37,724 nt of DNA from an uncultured Oscillospiraceae bacterium (GTDB lineage: Bacteria; Bacillota; Clostridia; Oscillospirales; Oscillospiraceae). Below the pieces are notes generated by a model. That model had not been told where the DNA came from, made no database searches, and saw only the letters and a program-made list of their open reading frames with translations. The DNA is taken from NCBI GenBank assembly GCA_944387145.1, contig CALXDU010000014.1, positions 1-37,724 of the forward strand, in the 5' to 3' direction. The translations under genes and the position numbers were made by a program. This document shows, piece by piece, positions 7,079-15,129 of the stretch. How positions within the stretch are numbered: position 1 is the stretch's first letter; every line of letters begins with the position of its first letter.

Positions 7079-7098
7079 ACTGGAGAAAACCATTGCCT

Positions 7099-8271
7099 AT
7101 GGAACGCAACAATGACAAACTGAACATCGCCATGCTGGGACACAAGCGGATTCCGTCCCGGGAGGGCGGTGTGGAAATCGTGGTGGAACAGCTCTCTACC
7201 CGCATGGCGGCGCAGAACCACCAGGTAACCTGCTTCAACCGAAAAGGAAAACATGTGGCGGGAACAGAATTTGAAACCAAGAAACGAAGAAACTATAACG
7301 GTGTGACCATTCGCCCCGTTTTGACCATAGATAAAAAGGGCCTGGCGGCCATGACATCCAGCTTTTTCGGCGCTGCCCGGGCGGCGGTAGGAAGGTATGA
7401 TGTGGTGCATTTTCACGCGGAAGGCCCCTGCGCCATGCTGTGGCTGCCGAAACTTTTCGGTAAGAAATGTGTGGCCACCGTTCACGGCCTGGACTGGCAG
7501 AGAGACAAATGGAAAGGCGGCTTTGGCGCCAAGTATATTAAGTTCGGCGAGCGGGTGGCGGTAGAATTTGCCGATGAGATCATCGTGCTCAGCAGGCAGA
7601 TGCAAACCTACTTTGACCACACCTACGGCAGACACACCACCTTTATTTCCAACGGGGTCACCCGGCCGGAGAAAGTGGAAGCCCAAATAATCCGGGAACA
7701 ATTTGCCCTTCAAAAGGATGGATACATTCTGTATCTTGGGCGGATTGTACCGGAAAAAGGGCTGGAAAATCTGATAAAAGCCTACAAAGCGGTAGATACG
7801 GAGAAAAAACTGGTGATTGCGGGCAGCGCTTCCGATACCCAAGCGTTTTTGCAGCAGCTGAAGGAAAGTGCCGCGGAGGATAAGCGGATTCTCTTTACCG
7901 GCTTTGTCCAGGGACAGGTGCTGGAAGAACTCTACAGCAACGCCTATGTGTATGTGCTGCCGTCGCTGCTGGAGGGAATGCCCCTGAGCCTGCTGGAGGC
8001 CATGAGTTACGGCAACTGCTGCCTGACCAGCGATATCCCGGAATGCACCGAGGTGGTGGAAGATAAGGCGGCGACCTTTGAGAGAAACAATGTCCGGGAC
8101 TTGATTCAAAAATTACAGATGCTGTGTGACAACCGGGATTTGGTGGAACAATACAAACAGGAAGCTGCCGATTTCGTCTGCGGGAAATACAGCTGGGAGG
8201 AAACTGCCCAGCGGACCATTGACCTTTATACAAAACCGAGGAAACGCCATGAAAGTTTTGATGATCAATAA
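7099..8271 (+). CDS. GT4-family glycosyltransferase
   Basis: A 390-residue GT-B fold retaining glycosyltransferase that adds a sugar to the lipid-linked repeat unit at the inner leaflet. The N-terminal acceptor half begins with MLGHKRIPSREGGVE, a common GT4 opening, and includes VVHFHAEGP and ATVHGLDWQRDKW. The C-terminal donor half has LYLGRIVPEKGLENLI and the E-x7-E motif in EGMPLSLLEAMSYG, expected for nucleotide-sugar binding. The start is ambiguous: ATG 7099 is chosen, but a TTG two codons upstream (7093) is spaced better from the GGAG at 7082-7085. It is first in a block of closely packed genes to 19093. The sugar specificity is not readable. Confidence 0.9.
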   Translation: MERNNDKLNIAMLGHKRIPSREGGVEIVVEQLSTRMAAQNHQVTCFNRKGKHVAGTEFETKKRRNYNGVTIRPVLTIDKKGLAAMTSSFFGAARAAVGRYDVVHFHAEGPCAMLWLPKLFGKKCVATVHGLDWQRDKWKGGFGAKYIKFGERVAVEFADEIIVLSRQMQTYFDHTYGRHTTFISNGVTRPEKVEAQIIREQFALQKDGYILYLGRIVPEKGLENLIKAYKAVDTEKKLVIAGSASDTQAFLQQLKESAAEDKRILFTGFVQGQVLEELYSNAYVYVLPSLLEGMPLSLLEAMSYGNCCLTSDIPECTEVVEDKAATFERNNVRDLIQKLQMLCDNRDLVEQYKQEAADFVCGKYSWEETAQRTIDLYTKPRKRHESFDDQ

Positions 8272-9475
8272 ATTCCTCCATCCCAACGGCGGCTCGGAAA
8301 CCTATCTGTTTCAGCTGGGAGAATACCTGGAAAGCTTGGGCCATGAGGTGCAGTACTTCGGCATGGAACATCCCCAGCGCCGAGTGGGAAACCGGGTGGA
8401 AAGCTATACCGCCAACATGGACTTTCACAAGGGAAGCGCTGCCCGGAAACTGCTTTACCCGGTGAAGACAATCTACTCCGCCGAGGCCAGGAAGAAGCTG
8501 AGAAAAGTGCTGGAGGATTTTAGCCCCCAGGTGTGCCACCTGAATAACTTTAACTACCAGCTCACCCCCTCGGTGATCCTGGAGATTCGCAAATGGGAAA
8601 AAGAAAGCGGTCAGCCCTGCACCATTGTCTACACCGCCCACGACGGGCAGCTGGTCTGCCCCAACCACCAGATGCGCAATCCCACCACGGGAGAAAACTG
8701 CGAAAAATGCCTGACGGGAGGGCCGGTGCACTGCATGAAAAACCGGTGTATTCATGAATCTCTTCCCAAATCTGCCCTGGGCACCCTGGAAGCGGCCTTT
8801 TGGAAAGCGCAGGGCGTCTATCGGGAAATCGACACCATCATCTGCTGTTCGGATTTTATGAAGCGAAAGCTGGACACCAATCCGGTGCTGGCGGAACGAA
8901 CAGTACTGCTTCCAAACTTTGTGGAGAAGAAGCCAGCGAAAAGAACGGAAATCAGGGAGTATGTGCTGTATTTTGGACGCTACTCCCAGGAAAAGGGGAT
9001 TGACCTGTTGCTCCGGGCCTGTCAGGCGCTGCCGGAAATTCCCTTTGTCTGTGCCGGAAGCGGGCCAATGGAGTCGGCGGTAAATTCCGGGAAGAATGTG
9101 CAGAATCGGGGCTTTCTGAAAGGGGCGGAATTGGAAAATCTGATTCGGGGCGCCCGGTTCAGCATTTGCCCCAGCACCTGCTATGAAAACTGCCCCTTCT
9201 CCGTGACGGAAAGTCTGGCCCTGGGCACCCCGGTGCTGGGTGCCGACATTGGCGGCATTCCGGAACTGATTCAGCCAGGCCGGACGGGGGAGCTGTTTGA
9301 AAGCGGCAGCGCTGAGGATTTGACGGAGAAAATCCGAACCCTCTGGGAACATCCGGAACGAACAAAGCGCTACAGCGAAAACTGCGCCGGCGCAAACCTG
9401 ATGGGGCTGGAAGACTACACCAGCGCCCTGTTGAAACATTATCAGCACAAGCATACAAGGAGAACAAACCAATGA
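8249..9475 (+). CDS. GT4-family glycosyltransferase
   Basis: A 408-residue GT-B glycosyltransferase. It opens with KVLMINKFLHPNGGSETY, the glycine-rich acceptor-side loop of GT4 enzymes. A middle segment is rich in Cys and His (CPNHQMRN...CEKC...C), a feature of one GT4 subgroup, possibly a small structural metal site. The donor half has LYFGRYSQEKGIDLLLRA, and ENCPFSVTESLALGTPVLG with the E-x7-E pair. ATG 8249 lies inside the end of the previous gene (23-base overlap) with GAGG upstream; it is preferred over the in-frame ATG at 8126, where no homology exists. The stop overlaps the next start as ATGA. Confidence 0.9.
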   Translation: MKVLMINKFLHPNGGSETYLFQLGEYLESLGHEVQYFGMEHPQRRVGNRVESYTANMDFHKGSAARKLLYPVKTIYSAEARKKLRKVLEDFSPQVCHLNNFNYQLTPSVILEIRKWEKESGQPCTIVYTAHDGQLVCPNHQMRNPTTGENCEKCLTGGPVHCMKNRCIHESLPKSALGTLEAAFWKAQGVYREIDTIICCSDFMKRKLDTNPVLAERTVLLPNFVEKKPAKRTEIREYVLYFGRYSQEKGIDLLLRACQALPEIPFVCAGSGPMESAVNSGKNVQNRGFLKGAELENLIRGARFSICPSTCYENCPFSVTESLALGTPVLGADIGGIPELIQPGRTGELFESGSAEDLTEKIRTLWEHPERTKRYSENCAGANLMGLEDYTSALLKHYQHKHTRRTNQ

Positions 9476-10653
9476 GCCAGAAGAAATTGAACGGTACCGT
9501 GATTGTCACCTACCGCTGCAATGCCCGCTGCGCCATGTGCAACCGATACAAGGCCCCCTCCCGTCCGGAGGAGGAGCTGTCCATAGAAACCATCCGGAAA
9601 TTGCCGAAGATGTATTTTACCAACATCACCGGCGGCGAGCCCTTTATCCGCAGGGATTTGAAGGAGATTGTCCGGGAATTGTACAAAAAAAGCGACCGAA
9701 TTGTGATTTCCACCAACGGATTCTTTACCGACCGGATAGTGGAGCTGTGCAAGGAGTTTCCTCAGATCGGCATCCGGATTTCCATTGAAGGTTTAGAGCA
9801 GACCAATAATGAAATCCGGGGGTTGGAGGATGGATACAACCGGGGGTATTCTACCCTGAAAAAACTGCGGGAAATGGGCATGAAGGACGTGGGCTTTGGC
9901 ATGACGGTGCAGGATCGGAACGCCGAAGATCTGCTGCCGCTGTACCGGATTGCAGAGGAGATGGACATGGAATTTGCCACCGCCTCCCTGCACAACAGCT
10001 TCTATTTCGTGGAATCGAAAAACCGGATTCACGACCGTCCCATGGTTGCCCAGAATTTTGAAGATCTGATCAATGCCCTGCTCAAATCCAACAGCCCGAA
10101 AAAGTGGATGCGGGCCTATTTTAACCACGGACTGATTCAATACATCTACGGTCAGAAGCGGCTGCTGCCCTGCGACATGAGCTTCGATACCTTCTTCATT
10201 GACCCCTACGGGGATGTGATGCCCTGCAACGGCACCAAAGATAAGGAAGTGATGGGCAATCTGAATGAGCAGACCTGGGACGAGCTTTGGAACAGTCCCC
10301 AGGCGGAGCGTGTGCGTCAGAATGTGCGCTGCTGCCAGCGCAACTGCTGGATGATCGGCTCTGCGGCGCCTGCCATGCGCAAGTATATCTGGGTTCCCGG
10401 CATGTGGGCGCTCTGGCACAAGGCTAAGGCCCTGGTGATGGCGCGGCCTTACTCCATGTACGAAAGCAAGGTTGTCCGGGATTACCGGGACGGCAAGGTG
10501 AGCAAGGAAGCTCTGGACAAGTGCAGCACCTGCGACATGAATGCAGAAGTCCGGGACGGGCTGAGTCAGGCCAGCAAAGCCCAGCTGGCAGAGAAAACCG
10601 GTGAGGAAATCGTGGATGCGGACATTGCCGGACAGATGGGGGAAAATCTATGA
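9472..10653 (+). CDS. Radical SAM / SPASM-domain enzyme within the polysaccharide operon
   Basis: A 393-residue enzyme. The CxxxCxxC motif that binds the SAM-cleaving [4Fe-4S] cluster is at C16, C20 and C23, followed by TGGEPFIR and ISTNG, typical radical SAM core elements. The C-terminal SPASM region has FFIDPYGDVMPCNGT, then NLNEQTWDELWNS and a Cys-rich stretch (CCQRNC, later CSTCDM) for auxiliary clusters. It overlaps both neighbours by 4 bases and is flanked by GT4 and GT2 glycosyltransferases, so it is co-made with the sugar assembly machinery. There is no precursor-peptide gene beside it, which argues against peptide modification. A role in altering a sugar (epimerisation, dehydrogenation, deoxygenation) or a glycan substituent is inferred. 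The substrate is unknown. Confidence 0.9.
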   Translation: MSQKKLNGTVIVTYRCNARCAMCNRYKAPSRPEEELSIETIRKLPKMYFTNITGGEPFIRRDLKEIVRELYKKSDRIVISTNGFFTDRIVELCKEFPQIGIRISIEGLEQTNNEIRGLEDGYNRGYSTLKKLREMGMKDVGFGMTVQDRNAEDLLPLYRIAEEMDMEFATASLHNSFYFVESKNRIHDRPMVAQNFEDLINALLKSNSPKKWMRAYFNHGLIQYIYGQKRLLPCDMSFDTFFIDPYGDVMPCNGTKDKEVMGNLNEQTWDELWNSPQAERVRQNVRCCQRNCWMIGSAAPAMRKYIWVPGMWALWHKAKALVMARPYSMYESKVVRDYRDGKVSKEALDKCSTCDMNAEVRDGLSQASKAQLAEKTGEEIVDADIAGQMGENL

Positions 10654-11588
10654 AAACCCTGTCCATACTCACCCCAACCTACAACCGGGCAGCATATTTG
10701 CCCAGGCTGTTTGCTTCCCTGTGCAGCCAGAAAAACAAGGACTTTCAGTGGGTGGTCATCGACGACGGCAGCACCGACGATACCCGGGAAGTGGTGGCGG
10801 GTTTTGCCCAGGCGGCGGACTTTCCCATTCTCTACAAACAAAAGAAAAACGGCGGAAAGCATACCGCTCTGAACTATGGCTATCAGTTTATCTATACCCC
10901 CCTTACCTTCATTGTGGACAGCGACGACTGCCTGACCCCGGACGCAGTGGAGAAAGTTCTGGCGGTCTATGAAACCTACCGGGAGGAACCGGATTTGTGC
11001 GGGTTCAGCTTCCTCAGAGGAAAGCCCGACGGCAGCTTCCTCAGTGACGGGCCGGTTCCTTGTGATGGGATGAAGGAAACCTTTGTCCAGTGCCGGATCA
11101 ACCGGGGAATCGGCGGGGATATGGCGGAGGTGTGGTACACCCGCTGCCTGAAAGAATACCCCTTTCCTGTGTTTGCCGGGGAGAAGTTTCTGGGAGAGGA
11201 CATTGTGTGGATTCGCATGGCGGAAAAATATCAAATGCGGTTTTTCAACGATGTGATTTATCTGTCGGATTATCTGGAAGAAGGGCTGACCAGAAACCGC
11301 AGAGCCCACAATCTGGCCTCCCCCAAAGGCTGTGCAGAGCGGGCCAGGGTGTTTCTCAGTGCGGATATCCACGGCCTGCCCCGGCTGAAAGCCATGATGC
11401 AGTACCAGGTTTACGGCAGATTTGCAGGGTTTACGCCTGGGCAGCTGTATGGAAAGGTCCGAGGAAAATGGCTGTTCCTGCTGACCTGGCTGCCGGGGGT
11501 GGGGCTCTACCATTGGTGGAAAGAGACGTACAGAAAGGAGAATGCCCATGGAACCGATTTTGATTTCGGTGGTGCTGCCTGTTTATAA
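10650..11588 (+). CDS. GT2-family glycosyltransferase
   Basis: A 312-residue GT-A fold inverting glycosyltransferase. It has the N-terminal SILTPTYNRAAYL strand-helix, VVIDDGSTDDT for the nucleotide, and FIVDSDDCLTPDA as the metal-binding DxD site. There is a further acidic GEDIVW segment about where the catalytic base is expected. There are no strong membrane segments except possibly a hydrophobic stretch near residue 275. The start overlaps the radical SAM gene by 4 bases, and the stop lies 41 bases inside the next gene. It is a cytosolic step in repeat-unit assembly; donor and linkage are not readable. Confidence 0.9.
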   Translation: MKTLSILTPTYNRAAYLPRLFASLCSQKNKDFQWVVIDDGSTDDTREVVAGFAQAADFPILYKQKKNGGKHTALNYGYQFIYTPLTFIVDSDDCLTPDAVEKVLAVYETYREEPDLCGFSFLRGKPDGSFLSDGPVPCDGMKETFVQCRINRGIGGDMAEVWYTRCLKEYPFPVFAGEKFLGEDIVWIRMAEKYQMRFFNDVIYLSDYLEEGLTRNRRAHNLASPKGCAERARVFLSADIHGLPRLKAMMQYQVYGRFAGFTPGQLYGKVRGKWLFLLTWLPGVGLYHWWKETYRKENAHGTDFDFGGAACL

Positions 11589-12663
11589 TGTGGCGGCCTA
11601 TCTGGAGCGGTGCATCGAAAGCATTGTAAACCAGACCTACCAGAATCTGGAAATTCTGCTGATTGACGACGGTTCTACCGATAAAAGCCAGGAAATCTGC
11701 CGGAAATGGGCAGAGAAAGACAGCAGAATCCGGCACATCCGCAAGGAAAACCAGGGCCTGGGAATGGCCAGAAATACCGGGATGGAACTGGCCTCCGGAA
11801 AATACATCTGCTTTTTTGACAGCGATGACTATGTGGCTCTGGACGATCTGGAACAGTGCTGCGCTTTGGCAGAGCGGGAACAGGCAGATGTGGTAACCTT
11901 TGGGTTTTGCAGTGTAAGCAAAACAGGGCAAGTTGTGCAAAGGAGAATCCCCTGCCCGGAGCGGCTTGTCTATCAGGGGGAAGCGGTGCGGGAGGAATTT
12001 CTCCCGGAGCTGATAGCCCCGGATACGGCACGGGGAAAAGACAGCGGGCTGTGGATGAGCGCCTGGACTTCTTTTTTTCGGCTGGAACTGCTGCAAGAAA
12101 GTGGCTGGCAGTTTGTCAGCGAGCGGGTGGTGCTGTCTGAGGATCTTTACTCCCTGCTGCAGCTGTATGGGTTTGTGCAGAAGGTGGCGGTGCTGCCAAA
12201 AGCGCTGTATTACTACTGCGAAAATGAAACCTCCCTGAGCAGGGTCTATCGCCCGGACCGGTATGCCAGAATCAAGGACTGTTATGATGCCTGCATGGCA
12301 GTATGCCGGGAGCTGGGCTACAGCGAGGAAGTGCGCCGCAGACTGGCCTATCCCTATCTTTCCAATACCATTGCCGCGGCAAAGCAGATTTCCCAATCGA
12401 GGCTTTCCTGGGGGGAAAAGCGGCGGTATCTGGAGGCGATGATCGGAGACAGCCATCTTCGTCAGGTTTTGGCAAGGGCAGAGATGGGCAGGGATACCCT
12501 TGCCCGGAAGGTAGTGTTTTTCCTGTTCCGCAAAGGCTGGACGCTGCCCTGCATGCTTCTGCTGGCAGGAAAAGCGTATGCAGGCGCCGCCATCCGCCGG
12601 GGGATGAATTTTTCACTTTTCACAGGAAATTGTAATGCCCGGGGGAAAATCGGCGCATACTGA
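11548..12663 (+). CDS. GT2-family glycosyltransferase
   Basis: A 371-residue GT-A fold enzyme. Residues 5-30 carry the SVVLPVYNVAAYLERC start, then LLIDDGSTDKS and YICFFDSDDYVALDD as the DxD metal site. An ED(L) pair (VLSEDLY) near residue 200 fits the catalytic acidic residue of GT2 enzymes. ATG 11548 is chosen over the in-frame ATG at 11542 because AAAGGAG (11534-11540) sits 7 bases from 11548 and only 1 from 11542. It overlaps the previous gene by 41 bases in another frame. The protein is longer than a minimal GT2, with a C-terminal helical region of about 130 residues. Confidence 0.88.
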   Translation: MEPILISVVLPVYNVAAYLERCIESIVNQTYQNLEILLIDDGSTDKSQEICRKWAEKDSRIRHIRKENQGLGMARNTGMELASGKYICFFDSDDYVALDDLEQCCALAEREQADVVTFGFCSVSKTGQVVQRRIPCPERLVYQGEAVREEFLPELIAPDTARGKDSGLWMSAWTSFFRLELLQESGWQFVSERVVLSEDLYSLLQLYGFVQKVAVLPKALYYYCENETSLSRVYRPDRYARIKDCYDACMAVCRELGYSEEVRRRLAYPYLSNTIAAAKQISQSRLSWGEKRRYLEAMIGDSHLRQVLARAEMGRDTLARKVVFFLFRKGWTLPCMLLLAGKAYAGAAIRRGMNFSLFTGNCNARGKIGAY

Positions 12664-12716
12664 TAATCCAGACCCCTTTTGTGCATCTGGGAGTTTCGGG
12701 GAGAGGAGAAGATCAC

Positions 12717-14003
12717 ATGGAAAACAGGAAAACTCTGACCCTGAATGCAAACCATTTGCTTTGTGCGGTCCTTCTTTTCGGGCTGTTCAGCGCCGACTTT
12801 TTCGGAAAGGTCTATAAACCGCTGATCTATGGGATTCCCGGACGGATCATTCATTTTTTCTACCTGATTTCCACCCTGGTGCTGGTGGTGATGGCCCTGT
12901 CCGGCCACTCCCAGCAGAGGAGAACACGCAGACGGTGGGCAGGGCAGTACTTTCGGTGGCAGATTCTGCTGCCGCTGGCAGTACTGGTGACAGCGCCGCT
13001 GTACAGCCTGTGGAGCAAACCCATTGCCCAGTTCGGCGTGTCTTACTGGAGCCGGTGGCTGTCGGAATTTTTGTTCCGGGGGTGCATGCTGGTTTCTGCC
13101 TGGTGTCTGTTTGTGATTCTGGGAGAAAAGACCATGGATCTGCTGACCAAAACCTTGCTGATCATCAGCGGCAGTTTGCTGGTGCTGGCGGTGTTCCGGT
13201 TCGGCCCGGGGCAGGTGCTGCAGGTACCGCTGGTGGTGGTGAAGCTGCTTCCGGAAAGCCGGGCCAGCCAGTTTCTGGAAACCAACCACATTTCCTTTAC
13301 CCTGGGAATCTGCTATCTGTATTCCTATTTTCAGGGGGAAAAGACCCTTTCTGCCAGAGGTATTCGATTGCTGTCGCTGGTGTTTTTGTTCCTGGCAGGA
13401 AAACGAATCGGGCTGTTTGCGATTTTGTTCTCCCTGCTTCTGGGATTTCTGGTGAAAAAGCGGGGACTATCGAAAAAGCTGGTGGTGACGGTAGGCATCT
13501 GCGGGATGGCACTGTGCCTGATTTATCTGAACGAAATCTACAACAATTCCCTGATTTCTCTGCTGAACGAGAACAATATCTCCTGGAGTGGTCGGGATGC
13601 GGTGTTTCCCTATTTTACAAGAAGAAGCAGTTTTGATCCCGCTTTTCTGGGCTGGGGTCAGGGGGCCACATCCAAGATGCTGGAAAACATGTCCTACAAA
13701 GAGGTGGGAAACATGGTGGTGTTCCGGGGGCTGCACAACGACATCCTGAAACGGTATCTGGACTGGGGATTTGTGGGCTTTCTGGGATGGGCCTGGTATA
13801 ACCTGCTGTTTCTGCCGAAGAAGGTTTTCCGCATGTACGGAAAGAAACCGGCCACGCTATATTTGCTGCTGCTGACCTATTCCTTTATCACCTATCTGAC
13901 AGACAATACGGAAGGATATTTTGTGTTCCAGGTGGCGCTGATGGGAGCGGCATTGGTATATGCTTACTCCCGGGAGGCGCCCCGGATTTCAGGAGGCGAA
14001 TAA
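12717..14003 (+). CDS. Wzy-like polysaccharide polymerase (O-antigen ligase/polymerase superfamily)
   Basis: A 428-residue polytopic membrane protein, roughly 10 to 12 hydrophobic segments (for instance around residues 12-28, 42-60, 80-98, 115-132, 138-158, 200-216, 220-245, 250-268, 345-365, 380-420). A large loop after the mid-protein helices contains SGRD, GWGQG and a GLHND motif; the GR and HN features are typical of Wzy/WaaL-like proteins. It would join flipped repeat units on the outer face. It is identified mostly by topology, loop motifs and place in the locus, as Wzy sequences are poorly conserved. ATG 12717 is preferred because GAGGAGA precedes it; the frame from 12681 has no such site. 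Confidence 0.8.
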   Translation: MENRKTLTLNANHLLCAVLLFGLFSADFFGKVYKPLIYGIPGRIIHFFYLISTLVLVVMALSGHSQQRRTRRRWAGQYFRWQILLPLAVLVTAPLYSLWSKPIAQFGVSYWSRWLSEFLFRGCMLVSAWCLFVILGEKTMDLLTKTLLIISGSLLVLAVFRFGPGQVLQVPLVVVKLLPESRASQFLETNHISFTLGICYLYSYFQGEKTLSARGIRLLSLVFLFLAGKRIGLFAILFSLLLGFLVKKRGLSKKLVVTVGICGMALCLIYLNEIYNNSLISLLNENNISWSGRDAVFPYFTRRSSFDPAFLGWGQGATSKMLENMSYKEVGNMVVFRGLHNDILKRYLDWGFVGFLGWAWYNLLFLPKKVFRMYGKKPATLYLLLLTYSFITYLTDNTEGYFVFQVALMGAALVYAYSREAPRISGGE

Positions 14004-14004
14004 A

Positions 14005-15129
14005 ATGCGCATTGCCTTTTTATGCCGGACACCCATTCATGTTTTTCGCACCATCCAGCTCAAACGGCAGCTGCTGCCGGAAGCGGAGGGGGATGTGTAT
14101 GTGTTTGACACCTTCCCGGAAAGCGGCGGGATTGCCCGGCGGTTACGGGAAACCAGAATGTTTGCCAATGTCTATGAAATCGAAGAAGAATCCTACCTGG
14201 TGCGGGGAAAAGCTTCGGATTTGCGGACATGCCTGAAACTGTCGGATTTTTCCCAGCTGCTGGAAGAACAGGATTATGACCAGCTGTTTGGCTTCAATAT
14301 CTACGGCGCTTTCAACGATCTGGCGGTGACCCGGCTGAAAAAACACAACCCCAAGCTGATTTTTCACATGGTAGAGGATGGGCCGTCAATTTACCACATT
14401 GAGCGGCGAAAGCCCAAAACCAAGGCCTATCTGTATCCCGTGCTGGGATTGCAGGATGCCACCGACCATATTGATTTTTGGTGGTTCAGCTGCCCTAAGT
14501 GGATGGAGCCTTTCGGAACCGGGGAAAAGCGGCAGCTGCCCAGGGTGGACAAACAAGATGCCGCCTTGGTAGAAGCGGTGAACCATGTTTTTGGATACCG
14601 GGAAGTGCCCCAGCTGAAGGAGGCCAAGCTGCTGTTCATGGAGGAGTGCTACCGCAACGACGGTTTGCTGACTGAGGATTTGGACGTAGATCTGTTTGAT
14701 GCCATCCGGCGGCGGTTCCCGGAAGAAAAGTGCCTGGTCAAACTGCATCCGAGAAGCCGGGAAAACCGGTTTGCAGATACCTTCCCGGTGATGACCCAGA
14801 CCGCCGTACCCTGGGAGGTCTATGCTCTCAATGAGAATCTGGAAAACAAAATTCTCATTTCTCTGTCCTGCGCCACCATGATTTCCAGCAAGCTTCTCTT
14901 TGACGAGGAGCCTTGCTCGCTGATGCTGTATCCCATATTGGAGCAGAAAATCCGGGACAAAGCCACGGGGCGGCCCTATTTTACCCAAGAGCGAAAGCAG
15001 AAGCTGGAACTTCAAAGAACGCTCTACCGCAATCCCCAGCGGTTCCGGATTGCCCAATCCTTGGAAGAAGGGCAGCAGATCATCCAGTCCTGGCTGGATA
15101 CCGCCCCTTTGGAGGGGATGGGCAGATGA
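14005..15129 (+). CDS. GT52/sialyltransferase-like glycosyltransferase
   Basis: A 374-residue GT-B-like protein. It opens with RIAFLCRTPIHVFRTIQL, a start used by the GT52 lipooligosaccharide sialyltransferase group. Two short motifs of bacterial sialyltransferases are visible in order: a D/E-D/E-G motif (MVEDGPS, near residue 131) and an HP motif (KLHPRS, near residue 250). A Ser-rich LSCATMISSK segment follows near residue 297. In characterised relatives these residues supply the catalytic acid/base and bind CMP. No neuA/neuB/neuC genes are in the window, so whether the donor is CMP-sialic acid or another CMP-keto-sugar is open. GGAGG (13991-13995) precedes the ATG, which follows the polymerase stop by 1 base. 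Confidence 0.72.
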   Translation: MRIAFLCRTPIHVFRTIQLKRQLLPEAEGDVYVFDTFPESGGIARRLRETRMFANVYEIEEESYLVRGKASDLRTCLKLSDFSQLLEEQDYDQLFGFNIYGAFNDLAVTRLKKHNPKLIFHMVEDGPSIYHIERRKPKTKAYLYPVLGLQDATDHIDFWWFSCPKWMEPFGTGEKRQLPRVDKQDAALVEAVNHVFGYREVPQLKEAKLLFMEECYRNDGLLTEDLDVDLFDAIRRRFPEEKCLVKLHPRSRENRFADTFPVMTQTAVPWEVYALNENLENKILISLSCATMISSKLLFDEEPCSLMLYPILEQKIRDKATGRPYFTQERKQKLELQRTLYRNPQRFRIAQSLEEGQQIIQSWLDTAPLEGMGR

